64,000 bases of DNA from Streptomyces sp. NBC_00448 (GCF_036014115.1 NZ_CP107913.1:1550001-1614000), one strand, 5' to 3'. Counted from the first letter of the stretch, positions 1 through 9,915 are shown. A program made the numbers and translations. The notes: generated by a model from the sequence alone, not told the origin.

Positions 1-190
1 CGCTGATGTCGTACTGCGCGCGCAGCCGCTGCTTCTCCAGCAGACGGGTCTTGTAGTCGCTGTTCTGCTTGCGACCACGGCCGTGCTCGCCCGGCGGGTA
101 GGGGCGGGCCTCGAAGTACTTGACGGCCTTCGGGGTGAGCGCGATGCCGAGCGCCCGGGACTTCTTGACCTTGGGACGCGACTGATTCAC
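1..190 (-). CDS. rpsD: 30S ribosomal protein S4 (N-terminal part)
   Basis: Primary rRNA-binding protein of the small ribosomal subunit. Only the first 63 codons lie in the window; the gene runs off the left edge. Translation on the minus strand from a GTG at 190 begins VNQSRPKVKKSRALGI and contains YPPGEHGRGRKQN, the typical actinobacterial S4 N terminus. A GGAGG ribosome site sits at 201-205, ten bases before the start. The gene diverges from the DUF2470 gene, and only about 55 bp separate the two starts, so both promoters must overlap the iron box at 213-231. No long leader for S4 autoregulation can fit. Confidence 0.95.
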   Translation of the reverse strand, partial: MNQSRPKVKKSRALGIALTPKAVKYFEARPYPPGEHGRGRKQNSDYKTRLLEKQRLRAQYDIS

Positions 191-212
191 GTGCGTCGAA
201 CCTCCGTGTAGA

Positions 213-231
213 TTAGGTAAGGCTTACCTTA
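213..231. promoter_or_regulatory. Iron box (IdeR/DmdR operator)
   Basis: The 19-bp sequence TTAGGTAAGGCTTACCTTA is a near-perfect inverted repeat and matches the DtxR/IdeR/DmdR iron-box consensus (TTAGGTTAGGCTAACCTAA) at 17 of 19 positions. It lies 15 bp upstream of the DUF2470 start and 23 bp upstream of the divergent rpsD start. Iron-loaded DmdR would be expected to repress the DUF2470 gene. An effect on rpsD is possible but is inference. Confidence 0.85.
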
Positions 232-245
232 GCTGAGGAGTACGC

Positions 246-1025
246 ATGATTCGACCCGGGAACCCCGCACCCGAACTGCCGTCGCGACAGCAGGAGAACG
301 GTCAGCCGCGTCCCGAAGTGGAAGAGGCGCCCCGGCAGCCCTCGGCCGCCGAACGCGCGCGCACTCTTGTCGAGGGTAACCCGTCCCTCGCGCTGGCCAT
401 TCCCGCGCTGCGCCCGGCACCGGACGAGCCGATGGTGCCGCTGCGCCGCTCCGTGGGGCCCGAAGGCGACGTCTTCCTGCTCTTCCCCCGTGACCACCCC
501 GCGGTGCGGGCGGTCCGGCACGCCACCGACGACGAGGTGCCGGCTGTGCTGGAAGTCACCGACGTGGCGCCGGTCGCCGTCCCGCACCGCATCCGCGGCC
601 GCGCCTGGATCGCCGGGTGGCTCACCCACGTACCCGGCGGCGGCTTCGAGTCCGACGCGGAGCTGCTGCGCCTGGAACCCGGGGAGATCTCCGTGGACGA
701 CCTGTGGGGTGCGGCTCTCGTCGAGCCGGACGAGTTCGCCGCCGCCGGGCCCGATCCGCTCGCGCCCTTCGAGACCGATGTCCTCCAGCACCTCGCGGCC
801 GCCCACCCCGAGGAGGTCGCGCTGCTGTGCGGGCTCGTCGGCGAGCCCTGTGCGGGCGGCACCGCCGGCGCGGTGCCCCTGGCACTCGACCGGTTCGGCC
901 TCCGGGTCCGCTTCACCGGGTCCGCCGGTACGTACGACGCCCGCTTTGATTTTCCGAGCCCGGTGGACGGGCCGGCGGCCGCCCGCCGCGCCCTACGGCA
1001 CCTTTTCGCTTCCGCGCGGGCCTGA
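246..1025 (+). CDS. DUF2470 domain protein, probable iron/heme-linked
   Basis: This 259-residue soluble protein resembles the pyridoxamine-oxidase-like/DUF2470 family, whose members are related to heme-iron utilisation (HugZ-like) proteins. An N-terminal disordered stretch (about 1-35) precedes a split-barrel-like region. A C-terminal DUF2470-like part follows, with the stretch DVLQHLAAAHPEEVALLC and the terminal arginine-rich helix usual in the family. The start is fixed by GAGGAG at 235-240. The iron box directly upstream supports an iron-stress role. No catalytic residues are recognisable, so substrate and reaction are unknown. It stands alone and is followed by an intergenic repeat. Confidence 0.85.
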   Translation: MIRPGNPAPELPSRQQENGQPRPEVEEAPRQPSAAERARTLVEGNPSLALAIPALRPAPDEPMVPLRRSVGPEGDVFLLFPRDHPAVRAVRHATDDEVPAVLEVTDVAPVAVPHRIRGRAWIAGWLTHVPGGGFESDAELLRLEPGEISVDDLWGAALVEPDEFAAAGPDPLAPFETDVLQHLAAAHPEEVALLCGLVGEPCAGGTAGAVPLALDRFGLRVRFTGSAGTYDARFDFPSPVDGPAAARRALRHLFASARA

Positions 1026-1172
1026 CCTTCCGGGGGTGCCCCCACGCGCCCCTCGTTGGCGACCCTCTTCTCGCGGAAGAAGTCGCACAACACCAGGGGC
1101 ACGGAGAACTGCGCGAACAACCTCCGCGGACCACAAGGTCCCGGAACCACGCGGACCGACCGCCCCGGAGGG
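1026..1172. repeat. Dispersed intergenic repeat, copy 1
   Basis: This gap between convergent genes holds elements seen again near 8.0, 25.7, 28.8 and 33.1 kb: a GGGGCACGGAGAACTGCGCG-like core and a terminal CCCCGGAGGGTCA. The last TCA is the reverse complement of the rarA stop codon. It is GC-rich and able to fold, and may act as a bidirectional terminator or processing site. Confidence 0.55.
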
Positions 1173-2543
1173 TCAGTTGCCGCCGGAGAGGCGTTCCCGG
1201 ACGCGGTCGAGGACATCGGCAACGCGGGCTTCGGCTCCGTAGCGGGTCGGTTCGTAGTAGCGGCGGTCGGCGATCTCGTCCGGCAGGTACTGCTGCGCCG
1301 CGATCGCGCCGGGTACGTCGTGCGGGTAGAGGTAGCCCTGGGCGTGGCCGAGCTTGGCCGCGCCCTTGTAGTGCCCGTCCCGCAGATGCATGGGCACCGG
1401 GCCGGCCTTGCCCGCCCGGACATCCTCCAGGGCCGCCCCGATCGCGGTGGTCGCCGCGTTGGACTTCGGCGCGAGGGCGAGCGCGATCGTGGCGTGGCTG
1501 AGGATGAGCGACGCCTCGGGGAACCCGATCATCGCGACCGCCTGCGCCGCGGCGACCGCCGTGGGCAGGGCGGTCGGGTCGGCCAGTCCGATGTCCTCGC
1601 TCGCCGAGATCATCAGCCGGCGGGCGATGAAACGGGGGTCCTCCCCGGCCACGATCATCCGTGCCAGGTAGTGCAGCGCCGCGTCCACGTCGGAGCCGCG
1701 GATCGACTTGATCAGGGCGCTCGCCACGTCGTAGTGCTGGTCGCCGTCGCGGTCGTAGGCCACCGCGGCGCGGTCGACGGCCTCCTCGACGGTGGCGAGG
1801 GTGATGGTGTCCTCGCCCTTGGCGAGGGCGGCGCCGGCGCCTGCCTCCAGGGCGGTCAGCGCGCGCCGGGCGTCACCGCCGGCGATCCGCAGCAGGTGGT
1901 CCTCGGCGTCCTGCGGAAGGGTGACCGCGCCGTCGAGCCCCCGCTCCTCGGTGAGCGCGCGGCGCAGCACCCCGCGGATGTCGTCGTCGGTGAGGGATTC
2001 GAGGGTCAGCAGCAGGGAGCGGCTCAGCAGCGGCGAGATCACCGAGAAGTACGGGTTCTCCGTGGTCGCCGCGATCAGGGTGACCCAGCGGTTCTCCACG
2101 GCGGGCAGCAGCGAGTCCTGCTGGGCCTTGCTGAAGCGGTGGATCTCGTCGAGGAACAGCACGGTCTCGCGGTTGTACCCACCGGCTTGGCGCTTGGCGC
2201 TCTCGATGACCGCGCGGACCTCCTTCACGCCCGCGGTGATCGCCGAGAGTTCCACGAACCGCTTGTTGGTGGCCTTGCTGACCACGTACGCGAGCGTGGT
2301 CTTTCCGGTGCCGGGCGGGCCCCACAGGATCACCGAGGAGGCGCCCGCGGGTCCGGTGCCGTCGTCACCGACCAACCGCCGCAGTGGTGAGCCCGGGCGC
2401 AGCAGGTGCTGCTGGCCCACCACCTCCTCCAAGGTGCGCGGGCGCATCCGCACCGCGAGCGGGCTGCTGCCCGGGTCCCGCTCCCGCCGCTCCTCGGCCG
2501 CCGCACTGAACAGATCTGGCTCCACCCGTGCAGCGTATGCCAC
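1173..2543 (-). CDS. rarA: Replication-associated recombination protein A (AAA+ ATPase)
   Basis: RarA/MgsA is a clamp-loader-like AAA+ ATPase acting at stalled replication forks. The 456-residue product has Walker [10 protein letters not shown] (Lys81), Walker [10 protein letters not shown] (about 129-137) and sensor-1 TTEN. The C-terminal MgsA region carries [10 protein letters not shown] and a YLYPHD motif near the end. Its length is normal for the family. The GTG at 2543 is preceded by GGGGAG. A second in-frame GTG six codons later (VEPDLF) has no better ribosome site. The gene is monocistronic and convergent with the DUF2470 gene. Confidence 0.95.
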   Translation of the reverse strand: MAYAARVEPDLFSAAAEERRERDPGSSPLAVRMRPRTLEEVVGQQHLLRPGSPLRRLVGDDGTGPAGASSVILWGPPGTGKTTLAYVVSKATNKRFVELSAITAGVKEVRAVIESAKRQAGGYNRETVLFLDEIHRFSKAQQDSLLPAVENRWVTLIAATTENPYFSVISPLLSRSLLLTLESLTDDDIRGVLRRALTEERGLDGAVTLPQDAEDHLLRIAGGDARRALTALEAGAGAALAKGEDTITLATVEEAVDRAAVAYDRDGDQHYDVASALIKSIRGSDVDAALHYLARMIVAGEDPRFIARRLMISASEDIGLADPTALPTAVAAAQAVAMIGFPEASLILSHATIALALAPKSNAATTAIGAALEDVRAGKAGPVPMHLRDGHYKGAAKLGHAQGYLYPHDVPGAIAAQQYLPDEIADRRYYEPTRYGAEARVADVLDRVRERLSGGN

Positions 2544-2623
2544 CCCTGTGACACTCCCCGACCGCGCGCCGCCGAAGCACCGTCGCGGGGACGGATGTTT
2601 CGCCGTCGTCGCAGGTCAGGCGG

Positions 2624-3283
2624 TCAGATGACGGTCTTCCAGTAGTACCAGAAGTGGGTCAGGATCAGCAGGCCGATCACCGCGTACCAGACCACCGGCA
2701 CCACCCAGTGGAACTCCAGCACGGCCGAGCGGACCTTGCCCGGCACCTTGATCAGGCCGTGCCTGATGTTGTGCACGGCCGTGTACCAGAAGATCAGGAT
2801 GGTGACGACCCAGGCGAGGCAGCACCACAGGCAGACCGCGTGGATGTTGTAGATCGTCTGGTACTGGAGCCAGCTGATGAAGCCGACGCCGAACAGGCCG
2901 CCGGCCTGCAGGCCGTACCAGAACCACGGCTTGTAGCCGCGGCCGCCGGCGAGCACACCCATGGCGACGCAGATCACCACGCCGTAGGCGACCAGGCCGA
3001 TGATCGGGTTCTGGAAACCGAAGGCGTGCGCCTGCTTGCTCTCCATCACGCTGCCGCAGGCGATGACCGGGTTCAGGCTGCACGAGAAGTGTGTGGGCTT
3101 GCCCTCGACGGTGTTCTGCAGCAGGACGAACTTGTCGTTGGTGATGACGAAGGACGCGACCAGGCCGAGCACGCCGGAGATCAGCAGCAGCCAGGTGAAT
3201 GCCTTCGTCGGCGCAATCCCGCCCGGTTCCTGCGGTTCGCGGTCGCCGTCCGTTCGCGTCTCGTCCAACGCGGAAGTCGTCAT
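2624..3283 (-). CDS. Vitamin K epoxide reductase family membrane protein
   Basis: VKOR homologues reoxidise DsbA-like proteins in actinobacteria by passing electrons to quinones. The 219-residue protein has a short charged N terminus followed by about five membrane segments. The expected cysteine pairs are present: a loop pair around FSCSLNPVIACGS and the quinone-proximal CLWC in a membrane helix. The start is ATG at 3283 with GAGAGA upstream. It lies 101 bp downstream of hisS on the same strand, so it may be co-transcribed. The DsbA-like protein at 54075 could be a partner, but that is inference. Confidence 0.92.
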   Translation of the reverse strand: MTTSALDETRTDGDREPQEPGGIAPTKAFTWLLLISGVLGLVASFVITNDKFVLLQNTVEGKPTHFSCSLNPVIACGSVMESKQAHAFGFQNPIIGLVAYGVVICVAMGVLAGGRGYKPWFWYGLQAGGLFGVGFISWLQYQTIYNIHAVCLWCCLAWVVTILIFWYTAVHNIRHGLIKVPGKVRSAVLEFHWVVPVVWYAVIGLLILTHFWYYWKTVI

Positions 3284-3384
3284 GATCGCCGATCTCTCAG
3301 GTCCGTGGGGCGGGCACCAAACATTGTGCACCAGGGCGGTGAGAACGGCGTAAGGTCTGCCGCCCTGGTACACGGACGAGCGGT

Positions 3385-4647
3385 TTAAACCAGCCGTTCC
3401 TTGACGGTTTCCGCCACCTCGGCGAGCGTGACCGGGCCCTGCTCGCCGCTGGCGAGGTCCTTGAGCTGGACCACGCCCTCGGCCAGGTCCCGCTCCCCCG
3501 CGACGATCGCGAGACGGGCACCGGAGCGGTCCGCGGACTTCATCGCGTTCTTGATGCCCTTGCCGCCGAACGCGAAGTCCGCCGCGATCCCGGCCCGCCG
3601 CAACTCCGTGACCAGCGCGAACAGCGCGCGCCTGGCCTGCTCGCCGAGCGGCACCGCGTACACGTCGGTGGCCGCGGGCAGCGCGAGTTCCACTCCCTCG
3701 GCCTTGAGCGCGAGCACGGTGCGGTCCACGCCCAGCGCCCAGCCGACCGACGGCAGCGACGGGCCGCCGATCATCTCGGACAGGCCGTCGTACCGCCCGC
3801 CGCCGCCGACCGCGGACTGCGAGCCGAGGGCGTCGTGGACGAACTCGAAGGTGGTGCGGGTGTAGTAGTCCAGGCCCCTGACCAGGCGCGGGTCGTCCTC
3901 GTACGTCACGCCGGCCGCGGTCAGCAGGTCGCGGACCTGCTCGTGGTACTCCTTGCACGCCTCGCACAGGTGATCAATGATGAGCGGCGCGCCGGCGAGT
4001 TGACGCTGCACGGCCTCCCGCTTGTCGTCCAGCACCCGCAGCGGGTTGATCTCGATCCGCTTGCGGGTGTCGTCGTCGAGGTCGAGGCCGCGCAGGAAGT
4101 CCTGGAGGGCGGCCCGGTAGGCCGGGCGGCACTCCTTGTCGCCGAGCGAGTTGAGCAGCAGCCGGAAGTCGCGCAGGCCGAGCGAGCGGTACGCGTCGAC
4201 CGCCAGGATGATCAACTCGGCGTCCAGCGCCGGGTCCTCGGCGCCGATCGCCTCGGCGCCGACCTGCGAGAAGTGCCGGTACCGGCCTGCCTGCGGGCGC
4301 TCGTAGCGGTAGTAGGAGCCGGAGTACCAGAGCTTCACCGGCAGGTTGCCGGCCTTGTGCAGGTTGGCCTGGAGAGCGGCGCGCAGCACCGACGCGGTGC
4401 CTTCGGGGCGCAGCGCGAGTTCGGTCCCGCCCTTGGTGGAGAAGGCGTACATCTCCTTGGTGACGATGTCGGTGGACTCGCCGACACCGCGGGCGAACAG
4501 TTCGACGTGCTCGAAGCCGGGGGTCTCGACGTATCCGTAGCCGGCCCGGCGGGCCGGGGCGGCGATCGCCTCGCGCACCGCGAGGAACGCCGCGGAGTCG
4601 GGCGGCAGAAGGTCGTACGTGCCCTTGGGGGCCTGGAACGTGCTCAC
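3385..4647 (-). CDS. hisS: Histidine--tRNA ligase
   Basis: Class II aminoacyl-tRNA synthetase charging tRNA-His in the cytosol. The 420-residue product starts [15 protein letters not shown] and has motif 2 ([13 protein letters not shown]), the histidine-binding RGLDYYT and GGGGRYDGL signatures, and a C-terminal anticodon-binding domain. I chose the GTG at 4647 because it gives the family-typical N terminus. A GTG five codons upstream sits closer to a GAGGA but would add VTVTA. The metallo-hydrolase gene ends 11 bp upstream, so the two are probably translationally coupled. Confidence 0.96.
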   Translation of the reverse strand: MSTFQAPKGTYDLLPPDSAAFLAVREAIAAPARRAGYGYVETPGFEHVELFARGVGESTDIVTKEMYAFSTKGGTELALRPEGTASVLRAALQANLHKAGNLPVKLWYSGSYYRYERPQAGRYRHFSQVGAEAIGAEDPALDAELIILAVDAYRSLGLRDFRLLLNSLGDKECRPAYRAALQDFLRGLDLDDDTRKRIEINPLRVLDDKREAVQRQLAGAPLIIDHLCEACKEYHEQVRDLLTAAGVTYEDDPRLVRGLDYYTRTTFEFVHDALGSQSAVGGGGRYDGLSEMIGGPSLPSVGWALGVDRTVLALKAEGVELALPAATDVYAVPLGEQARRALFALVTELRRAGIAADFAFGGKGIKNAMKSADRSGARLAIVAGERDLAEGVVQLKDLASGEQGPVTLAEVAETVKERLV

Positions 4648-4658
4648 GGCAGTGACAG

Positions 4659-5372
4659 TCACAATCCTCGTCGTGGAGCCGGGTCGTCGCCGGTTCCGTG
4701 GCCGCCGGCCACCTTGCCCAGATAGGGGTTGGTGGCGCGTTCGCGGCCGATGGTCGTCTGGGGGCCGTGCCCGGAGAGCACCACCGTCGAGTCGTCGAGC
4801 GGCAGGCACACGCGGGCCAGCGACTCGTAGAGCTCGGCGGTGTCGCCACCGGGCAGGTCGGTGCGTCCGACGGAGCCGGCGAACAACAGGTCGCCCGAGA
4901 AGAACACCGACGGGATGTCGGTGGTCGGGGGCAGCCGGTAGGTCACCGACCCCTTGGTATGGCCGGGCGCGTGCGCGACGCCGAACTCCAGACCGGCCAG
5001 GGCGAGGGTCTCGCCGTCGGTCAGTTCCCTGAGGTCGTCGGGCTCGCCGACGGTCAGATCCGCGAACAGCGGGGCGCCGACGGCCATGCCGATCGCCTTC
5101 TCCGGTTCGCTGAGCATGTAGCGGTCGGCGGGGTGCAGCCAGGCGGGCACGTCGTGCGCGCCGCAGACCGGCAGCACCGAGGCGACGTGGTCGACGTGGC
5201 CGTGGCTGAGGATGACGGCCACGGGCTTGAGCCGGTGCTTGGCGAGGACGTCCTCGACGCCCTGGGTCGCGTCGACGCCCGGGTCGATGATCACGCACTC
5301 TTCGCCGGCGGCGGGCGCGACCACGTAGCAGTTCGTGCCCCACGCCCCGGCGGGGAACCCGGCAATGAGCAC
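4659..5372 (-). CDS. MBL-fold metallo-hydrolase (glyoxalase II-like)
   Basis: The 237-residue metallo-beta-lactamase-fold protein carries the binuclear metal motif SHGHVDH (His57, His59, Asp61, His62). Further ligands sit in HAPGHTKG and SGDLLFAG, with a final SGHGP. This resembles hydroxyacylglutathione-hydrolase-like enzymes that are conserved next to hisS in Streptomyces. Start is GTG at 5372 with AAGGA six bases upstream. It is the first gene of a hydrolase-hisS-VKOR group. The natural thioester or ester substrate cannot be read from the sequence. Confidence 0.9.
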   Translation of the reverse strand: MLIAGFPAGAWGTNCYVVAPAAGEECVIIDPGVDATQGVEDVLAKHRLKPVAVILSHGHVDHVASVLPVCGAHDVPAWLHPADRYMLSEPEKAIGMAVGAPLFADLTVGEPDDLRELTDGETLALAGLEFGVAHAPGHTKGSVTYRLPPTTDIPSVFFSGDLLFAGSVGRTDLPGGDTAELYESLARVCLPLDDSTVVLSGHGPQTTIGRERATNPYLGKVAGGHGTGDDPAPRRGL

Positions 5373-5636
5373 GTTCGTCCTTCTGTCGTCCGCGGTCGGC
5401 TGCCTTGAGCCTACCGGCGAGCGGGGCGCGGCTGCGAACCGGTTGTCGGGCGGTGCGCGGACTGGACGGCAGGTGTGGCGTGACGCGAAGATCTGCGGCA
5501 CGTACATTCGCATACGGCAGCTTCGGCACCGGCTGTGTCTCCTCGGATACAGCCGGCGCACAGGAAACATACAACGCAAAGCGTCGGTGCGCGGCACCTG
5601 GCGGACAACCGACACTCAGACGACGGAGACGGCGAA

Positions 5637-6491
5637 GTGACCACCAGAGATCAGCGGCGGCGGCAGCTCGCCCGGGACAAGTTCGCGCGCCAGCAGCAGC
5701 GCCGGGTGAGTGCACAGCGCAAGACGCGGGTGCGCAACTCGGTGATCGCCGTGGTGGTCGCCGTGGTGGTCGCCTCGCTCGGCGGGGCTTACGCGGCAGG
5801 CGCGTTCGACGGCAGCAGCAAGAAGAAGGACGACGCGGCTGCGACCAGCCCGACCCCGTCCGCGGCGCCGACCACCTCCGCGGCGCCCAAGGGACCGGAC
5901 CCCTGCAAGAAGGCCGCGGCGGGCAAGCCCGGCACCAAGCAGTGGAAGAAGGAGCCGGCGATGTCCATCGACAAGTCCGCCGCCTACACCTTCGACCTCC
6001 AGACCACCTGCGGCGACATCTCGATGGCGCTGGAGACGGCCAAGGCCCCGCACACCGTCAACTCGTTCAAGTTCCTGGCCGACCAGGGCTTCTTCGACCA
6101 CACCGTCTGCCACCGGCTGACCACCACCGGGATCTACGTCCTCCAGTGCGGCGACCCGACCGGCCAGGGCTCCGGCGGTCCGGGATACACCATCCCCGAC
6201 GAGAACCTGAAGGCGTTCGGCAAGGCCGACGCGACCTCCGGTTCGGTCACGTACCCGGCGGGCACCGTCGCGATGGCCAACACCGGCCAGGCGCACACCG
6301 GCGGCAGCCAGTTCTTCCTGGTCTACAAGGACAGCCCGCTGCCCCCGCAGTACACCCCGTTCGGCACGATCTCCAAGGCCGGCCTGAAGGTGCTCGACAA
6401 GATCGCCGCCGACGGCGAGAGCACCGGCCAGGGCGACGGCGCGCCGAACGCGACCGTGGTGATCAACAAGGCGACGGTGGAGAAGTCCTGA
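5637..6491 (+). CDS. Peptidyl-prolyl cis-trans isomerase, cyclophilin type, membrane-anchored
   Basis: Cyclophilins catalyse proline isomerisation during folding. The 284-residue protein has a basic N terminus, one membrane segment (about 35-55, [15 protein letters not shown]), a Ser/Pro/Lys-rich linker and an extracytoplasmic cyclophilin domain. That domain contains [12 protein letters not shown], the [15 protein letters not shown] segment and [15 protein letters not shown]. Start is GTG at 5637 with GGAG eight bases upstream. It diverges from the metallo-hydrolase gene. The 217-bp gap to the next gene shows no gene. Confidence 0.93.
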   Translation: MTTRDQRRRQLARDKFARQQQRRVSAQRKTRVRNSVIAVVVAVVVASLGGAYAAGAFDGSSKKKDDAAATSPTPSAAPTTSAAPKGPDPCKKAAAGKPGTKQWKKEPAMSIDKSAAYTFDLQTTCGDISMALETAKAPHTVNSFKFLADQGFFDHTVCHRLTTTGIYVLQCGDPTGQGSGGPGYTIPDENLKAFGKADATSGSVTYPAGTVAMANTGQAHTGGSQFFLVYKDSPLPPQYTPFGTISKAGLKVLDKIAADGESTGQGDGAPNATVVINKATVEKS

Positions 6492-6708
6492 CCCCCGGCC
6501 GGGCCGCGACCGCTACCTGACCATGATCGGACCGAGTCCTGATCGGTATCCGAATTCGCGATTGGGCGCGCATCGGATGCGGACAGCCGGGGCGCCGGTC
6601 GCCTATGTTGGCGTTGGGACCGGTCAGGGCGTGCGGCCCGGCCGGAGAGACACTGTGGACGATGCCCGCCGGCGGTGACGTAAGTGGGCATCACATGAGG
6701 GAGGCGCT

Positions 6709-7938
6709 GTGAGCAGCGACCCGTGGGGCCGCGTCGATGAGACGGGGACCGTGTACGTGCGTACGGCCGACGGTGAGAAGGAGGTCGGTTCGTGGCAGGC
6801 GGGCTCCCCTGACGAGGCGCTCGCCTACTACGAGCGCAAGTACGAGGGGCTCGTCGTGGAGATCGGCCTCCTCGAACGGCGGGTGCGGACCACCGATCTG
6901 GCGCCCAAGGAGGCGCTGGCCGCGATCGAGCACCTGCGTACCGCGGTGACCGAGGCGCATGCGGTCGGCGACCTGGCGGCGCTGGGCACCCGGCTGGACG
7001 CGCTGGTGGCGCTGGTGGACACCCGGCGCGAGGAGCGCAGGGCGGTCCGGGCGAAGCAGAGCGAGGAGGCGAAGACCGCCAAGGAGAAACTGGTCGCCGA
7101 GGCCGAGGAGTTGGCCGAGAGCGAGCAGTGGCGCACCGCGGGTGAGCGGCTGCGGGCTCTGGTGGACACCTGGAAGGGCCTGCCCCGACTGGACCGCAAG
7201 GCCGACGACGAGTTGTGGCACCGCTTCAGCCACGCCCGTTCGGTCTTCTCCAAGCGGCGCAAGGCGCACTTCGCGTCGCTGGACGCGCAGCGCGAGGAGG
7301 CCCGGCGGACCAAGGAGAAGCTGGTCACCGAGGCGCAGTCGCTGTCAGGTTCGACGGACTGGGGGCCCACCGCGGCCCGCTACCGCGAGTTGATGACGGA
7401 GTGGAAGGCGGCCGGCCGCGCCCAGCGCGAGGCCGAGGACGACCTGTGGAACCGGTTCCGCGGTGCGCAGGACGTCTTCTTCGCCGCCCGTTCCGAGGTG
7501 TTCGCCGAGCGGGACAGCGAGCAGCGGGACAACCTCGCCCGCAAGGAGGAGTTGGTCACCGAGGCGGAGAAGCTGCTGCCGGTAACCGATCTCAAGTCCG
7601 CGCGGGCGGCGTTCCGTTCGATCAACGAGCGGTGGGAGGCGATCGGCCATGTGCCGCGCGACGCCCGGCCGCGGATCGAGGGGCGCATGCACACCGTGGA
7701 GCGGGCGCTGCAGGACTCGGAGGAAGCCGAGTGGCGGCGCACCAACCCGGAGGTCCGGGCTCGTGCCGCCGGCCTGACCGGCCAACTCCAGTCCGCCGTG
7801 GAGAAGTTGCGCGGCCAGATCGACACGGCGCGCGCCGCGGGGAACTCCGCGAAGGCCGACAAGCTCCAAGCCGAGCTCGACGGCCGCCAGGCCCTCCTGG
7901 ACGCGGCCCTGAAGGGCATGGGCGAGTTCGGGGGCTGA
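6709..7938 (+). CDS. DUF349 repeat protein
   Basis: The 409-residue protein is very rich in Glu, Arg, Lys and Ala and almost wholly alpha-helical, with coiled-coil character. DUF349 units repeat through residues 65-330. Each is recognisable by a W-K-x-aromatic/Gly core followed by LW.RF or LWNRFR (for example ADDELWHRFS and EDDLWNRFRGAQD). The family is conserved in actinobacteria; I know no established biochemical role. Start is GTG at 6709 with GGGAGG just upstream. The accessory kinase-caspase module begins directly downstream in opposite orientation. Confidence 0.92.
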   Translation: MSSDPWGRVDETGTVYVRTADGEKEVGSWQAGSPDEALAYYERKYEGLVVEIGLLERRVRTTDLAPKEALAAIEHLRTAVTEAHAVGDLAALGTRLDALVALVDTRREERRAVRAKQSEEAKTAKEKLVAEAEELAESEQWRTAGERLRALVDTWKGLPRLDRKADDELWHRFSHARSVFSKRRKAHFASLDAQREEARRTKEKLVTEAQSLSGSTDWGPTAARYRELMTEWKAAGRAQREAEDDLWNRFRGAQDVFFAARSEVFAERDSEQRDNLARKEELVTEAEKLLPVTDLKSARAAFRSINERWEAIGHVPRDARPRIEGRMHTVERALQDSEEAEWRRTNPEVRARAAGLTGQLQSAVEKLRGQIDTARAAGNSAKADKLQAELDGRQALLDAALKGMGEFGG

Positions 7939-8129
7939 CCCCGCCCACCGGTTCCCCGCGCCTCTGCTGGTGCGGCTCCTCCCGCAACAGGGGTGAGCCG
8001 TCAGCAGCAAGGGGCGCGGGGAACCGCGCGAGCAACCGTCCGCGAACCGCGAGGTCCGGGCATATCCGCAACCAGGCAGCCCAGGCGCCCGGGCGGTCCC
8101 GTTGCCGCCTACCGCTGCCGGCCGGCGGG
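7939..8129. repeat. Dispersed intergenic repeat, copy 2
   Basis: This gap between the convergent DUF349 and caspase genes holds GGGGCGCGGGGAACCGCGCG and AGCAACC, shared with copies 1, 4 and 5. It also has a TGCGGCTCCTCCCGC segment that is partly self-complementary. It probably serves as terminator DNA for both genes. Confidence 0.5.
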
Positions 8130-9266
8130 CTACCGCCCGCGTTCGCCGGGGCCGAGTTCGGTCAGGTCCAGGGCGTGCTTGAGCACCTCGCATGCCTGGA
8201 TGTGGTTGCCGGACTCCTGGAGCAGGTCGGCGAGGCGCCGGCAGACCTGGACCGCCTCGGGCCCGAACGACTTGTGGGTCTCCATGAACGCCTGCTCCAG
8301 CACCTCGACGGCCTCCCGGCTCCGCCCGGTGTCGGCGAGCAGTTCCGCCAGTTCGAGCTGGACGGCGAAGTTGTTCGCCCCGGTGCCGGGCGCGCCTTCC
8401 TGCAACGCGAGCCGCAGCACCGGCAGCGCGTCCCTGCTGCGGCCCACGGACCGCAGCAGGCGGGCGAGGTTGAGCCCGGCGGCGAGCATGGCCGCCCGCA
8501 CCTCCTCGCGCAGCACCGGTCCCGCGGGGACGGGTTCGGTGGCGGCGGCGCGGTTGCGGACCAGCGGCAGGCGGCCGGTGTTGTTCTCCTGGTGGCGCTG
8601 CGGACGCGGGCGGTTCTTGGCCCGCAGCCGCACGTCCAGCAGCTGGTAGATCGTCTCCAGGTCGATGAGTTCGGGGCCGTCGTCGATGCCCAGGCGCATG
8701 ATGTCCAGGAGTTCGCCGGTGAAGGCGGTGTACCTCTCGCCGTCGGGCGCCAGTGCCACCCGGTCCCGGGGCGAGGCCGCGAGCACGTAGGCGCCGTCCA
8801 CCGCGGTCTCGTCGGCGATGCCGCCGTCCAGGGCCCGCGCGGCGCGGCCGCTGAAGCAGCAGTCGAGGACGATGATCTTGCGGCGGGCCCGGGACTGGCG
8901 TACGGCCGTGCGCAGATGCTGGTAGGCGACGGCGGTGTAGCCGGTGTTGGCCCGCGACCCGGACAGGGCGAGGTACAGGTCCGCGGATTCCGCGTCCCGC
9001 AGGCCGTGGCCCGCGTAGTACACCAGCAGCGTGTCGGCGGCCTCGTCCCCGGCGCGGTGCACCGGGTCGAGCAGCGCCGAGGAGTCCTGCGGGTCGGTGA
9101 CCACCAGGCAGTGCGGGTCGGGCAGGCCCCACAGCATCGGATCGCCCAGTGCCTGTGCGAGGTCGCGCAGGTTGGCGTTGACCGCGGGCAACTGCTCCAA
9201 CTGGAGGTAGGCGGCGGTGCCGATGAGCACGGCACGCGAGGCCATCGGGTCAGGAAGGCGTTCCAT
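8130..9266 (-). CDS. Caspase-like protease (peptidase C14) with TPR-like tail
   Basis: The 378-residue protein is a metacaspase/caspase-fold cysteine peptidase followed by helical repeats. The p20-like domain starts SRAVLIGTAAY and has the catalytic His in YYAGHG (His87) and catalytic Cys in DCCFSG (Cys137). From about 260 to 370, amphipathic repeats (LNLARLLRSVGRSRDAL, LELAELLADTGRSREAV) look like TPRs. The ATG at 9266 overlaps the EACC1-like gene by 17 bp and has GGAAGAG upstream; ATG 9245 is an alternative. It is the last gene of a kinase-EACC1-caspase operon and is probably the effector. Target proteins are unknown. Confidence 0.92.
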   Translation of the reverse strand: MERLPDPMASRAVLIGTAAYLQLEQLPAVNANLRDLAQALGDPMLWGLPDPHCLVVTDPQDSSALLDPVHRAGDEAADTLLVYYAGHGLRDAESADLYLALSGSRANTGYTAVAYQHLRTAVRQSRARRKIIVLDCCFSGRAARALDGGIADETAVDGAYVLAASPRDRVALAPDGERYTAFTGELLDIMRLGIDDGPELIDLETIYQLLDVRLRAKNRPRPQRHQENNTGRLPLVRNRAAATEPVPAGPVLREEVRAAMLAAGLNLARLLRSVGRSRDALPVLRLALQEGAPGTGANNFAVQLELAELLADTGRSREAVEVLEQAFMETHKSFGPEAVQVCRRLADLLQESGNHIQACEVLKHALDLTELGPGERGR

Positions 9267-9915
9267 CACCTTCCGGCTCTTCCGTGAGGCGGGCGGGGAT
9301 GTTCTCGTCCGGGCGGGGCGCCGGGGTGTGCGCGGCAAGGGAAGACGCGGGAGCGGGCGCAGGCGCAGGCACGGGAGCGGCAGACGGCGGGGACGGGAAC
9401 GGAGGCGGAGGCGGGGACGGAGGCGGGGACGGAGCCGGAGGCGCGGGGATTCTCGGAGGTGTCGAGGGCATGGGCGGTGGTGGAGGGGCGGCGGCCGCGA
9501 TCGCCATCTGATCCGCCGGAACCGGTCCTCGTGCCTCCGCCCCGTCGGGACGCTCCGCCGTCAGGAGTTCGACGGCGCGGGCGAGCGTCGCCGCGTCGAC
9601 CTCCGGCGTCGCCGGAATCTCCACCGTCATCCGGCCCCGCCGCAGCGTGATGGCCGGCGGCCGATGCCGGGCGTCACGCCACTGGAGGAGGGAGACCAAC
9701 AGAGCCCCGGCGGACAGGCCGGAACCGATGGAGAGTTGCAGGATGTCGAAGGCGCCGCCCATCCTGCCGGGTTGGGGCGGCGTGCCGTCGCGGACCCGGC
9801 CGTCCGCGCGGCCTGCCAGGTTCTCGTCGGCGCGCACCCAGCGCAGCAGGGAGCGCAGGTCGTCCTCCGCGCTGTCCCCCGGGTCGCCGGCCGTCCTCAC
9901 ATCGATCTCAACCAC
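9250..9915 (-). CDS. EACC1-like (effector-associated constant component) protein
   Basis: The 221-residue protein has an N-terminal domain (1-115) with DDLRSLLRWVRADENL, a PGRMGGAFDI turn and a hydrophobic helix IGSGLSAGALLVSLLQW, then a beta-rich VEIPATPEVDAATLARAVELL end. This order matches the EACC1 family, described as a constant partner of diversified effectors (caspases and others) in bacterial conflict systems. A proline-rich tail (about 135-205) follows, suited to protein binding. Its GTG start overlaps the kinase stop by 8 bp, and its end overlaps the caspase start, so all three genes are translationally coupled. Family assignment is by remembered pattern, not search. Confidence 0.75.
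   Translation of the reverse strand: MVEIDVRTAGDPGDSAEDDLRSLLRWVRADENLAGRADGRVRDGTPPQPGRMGGAFDILQLSIGSGLSAGALLVSLLQWRDARHRPPAITLRRGRMTVEIPATPEVDAATLARAVELLTAERPDGAEARGPVPADQMAIAAAAPPPPPMPSTPPRIPAPPAPSPPPSPPPPPFPSPPSAAPVPAPAPAPASSLAAHTPAPRPDENIPARLTEEPEGDGTPS

Noticed and set aside
9284..9511. Glycine-rich plus-strand frame
   Set aside because: Antisense shadow of the proline-rich tail of the EACC1-like protein, with no ribosome site or independent support.
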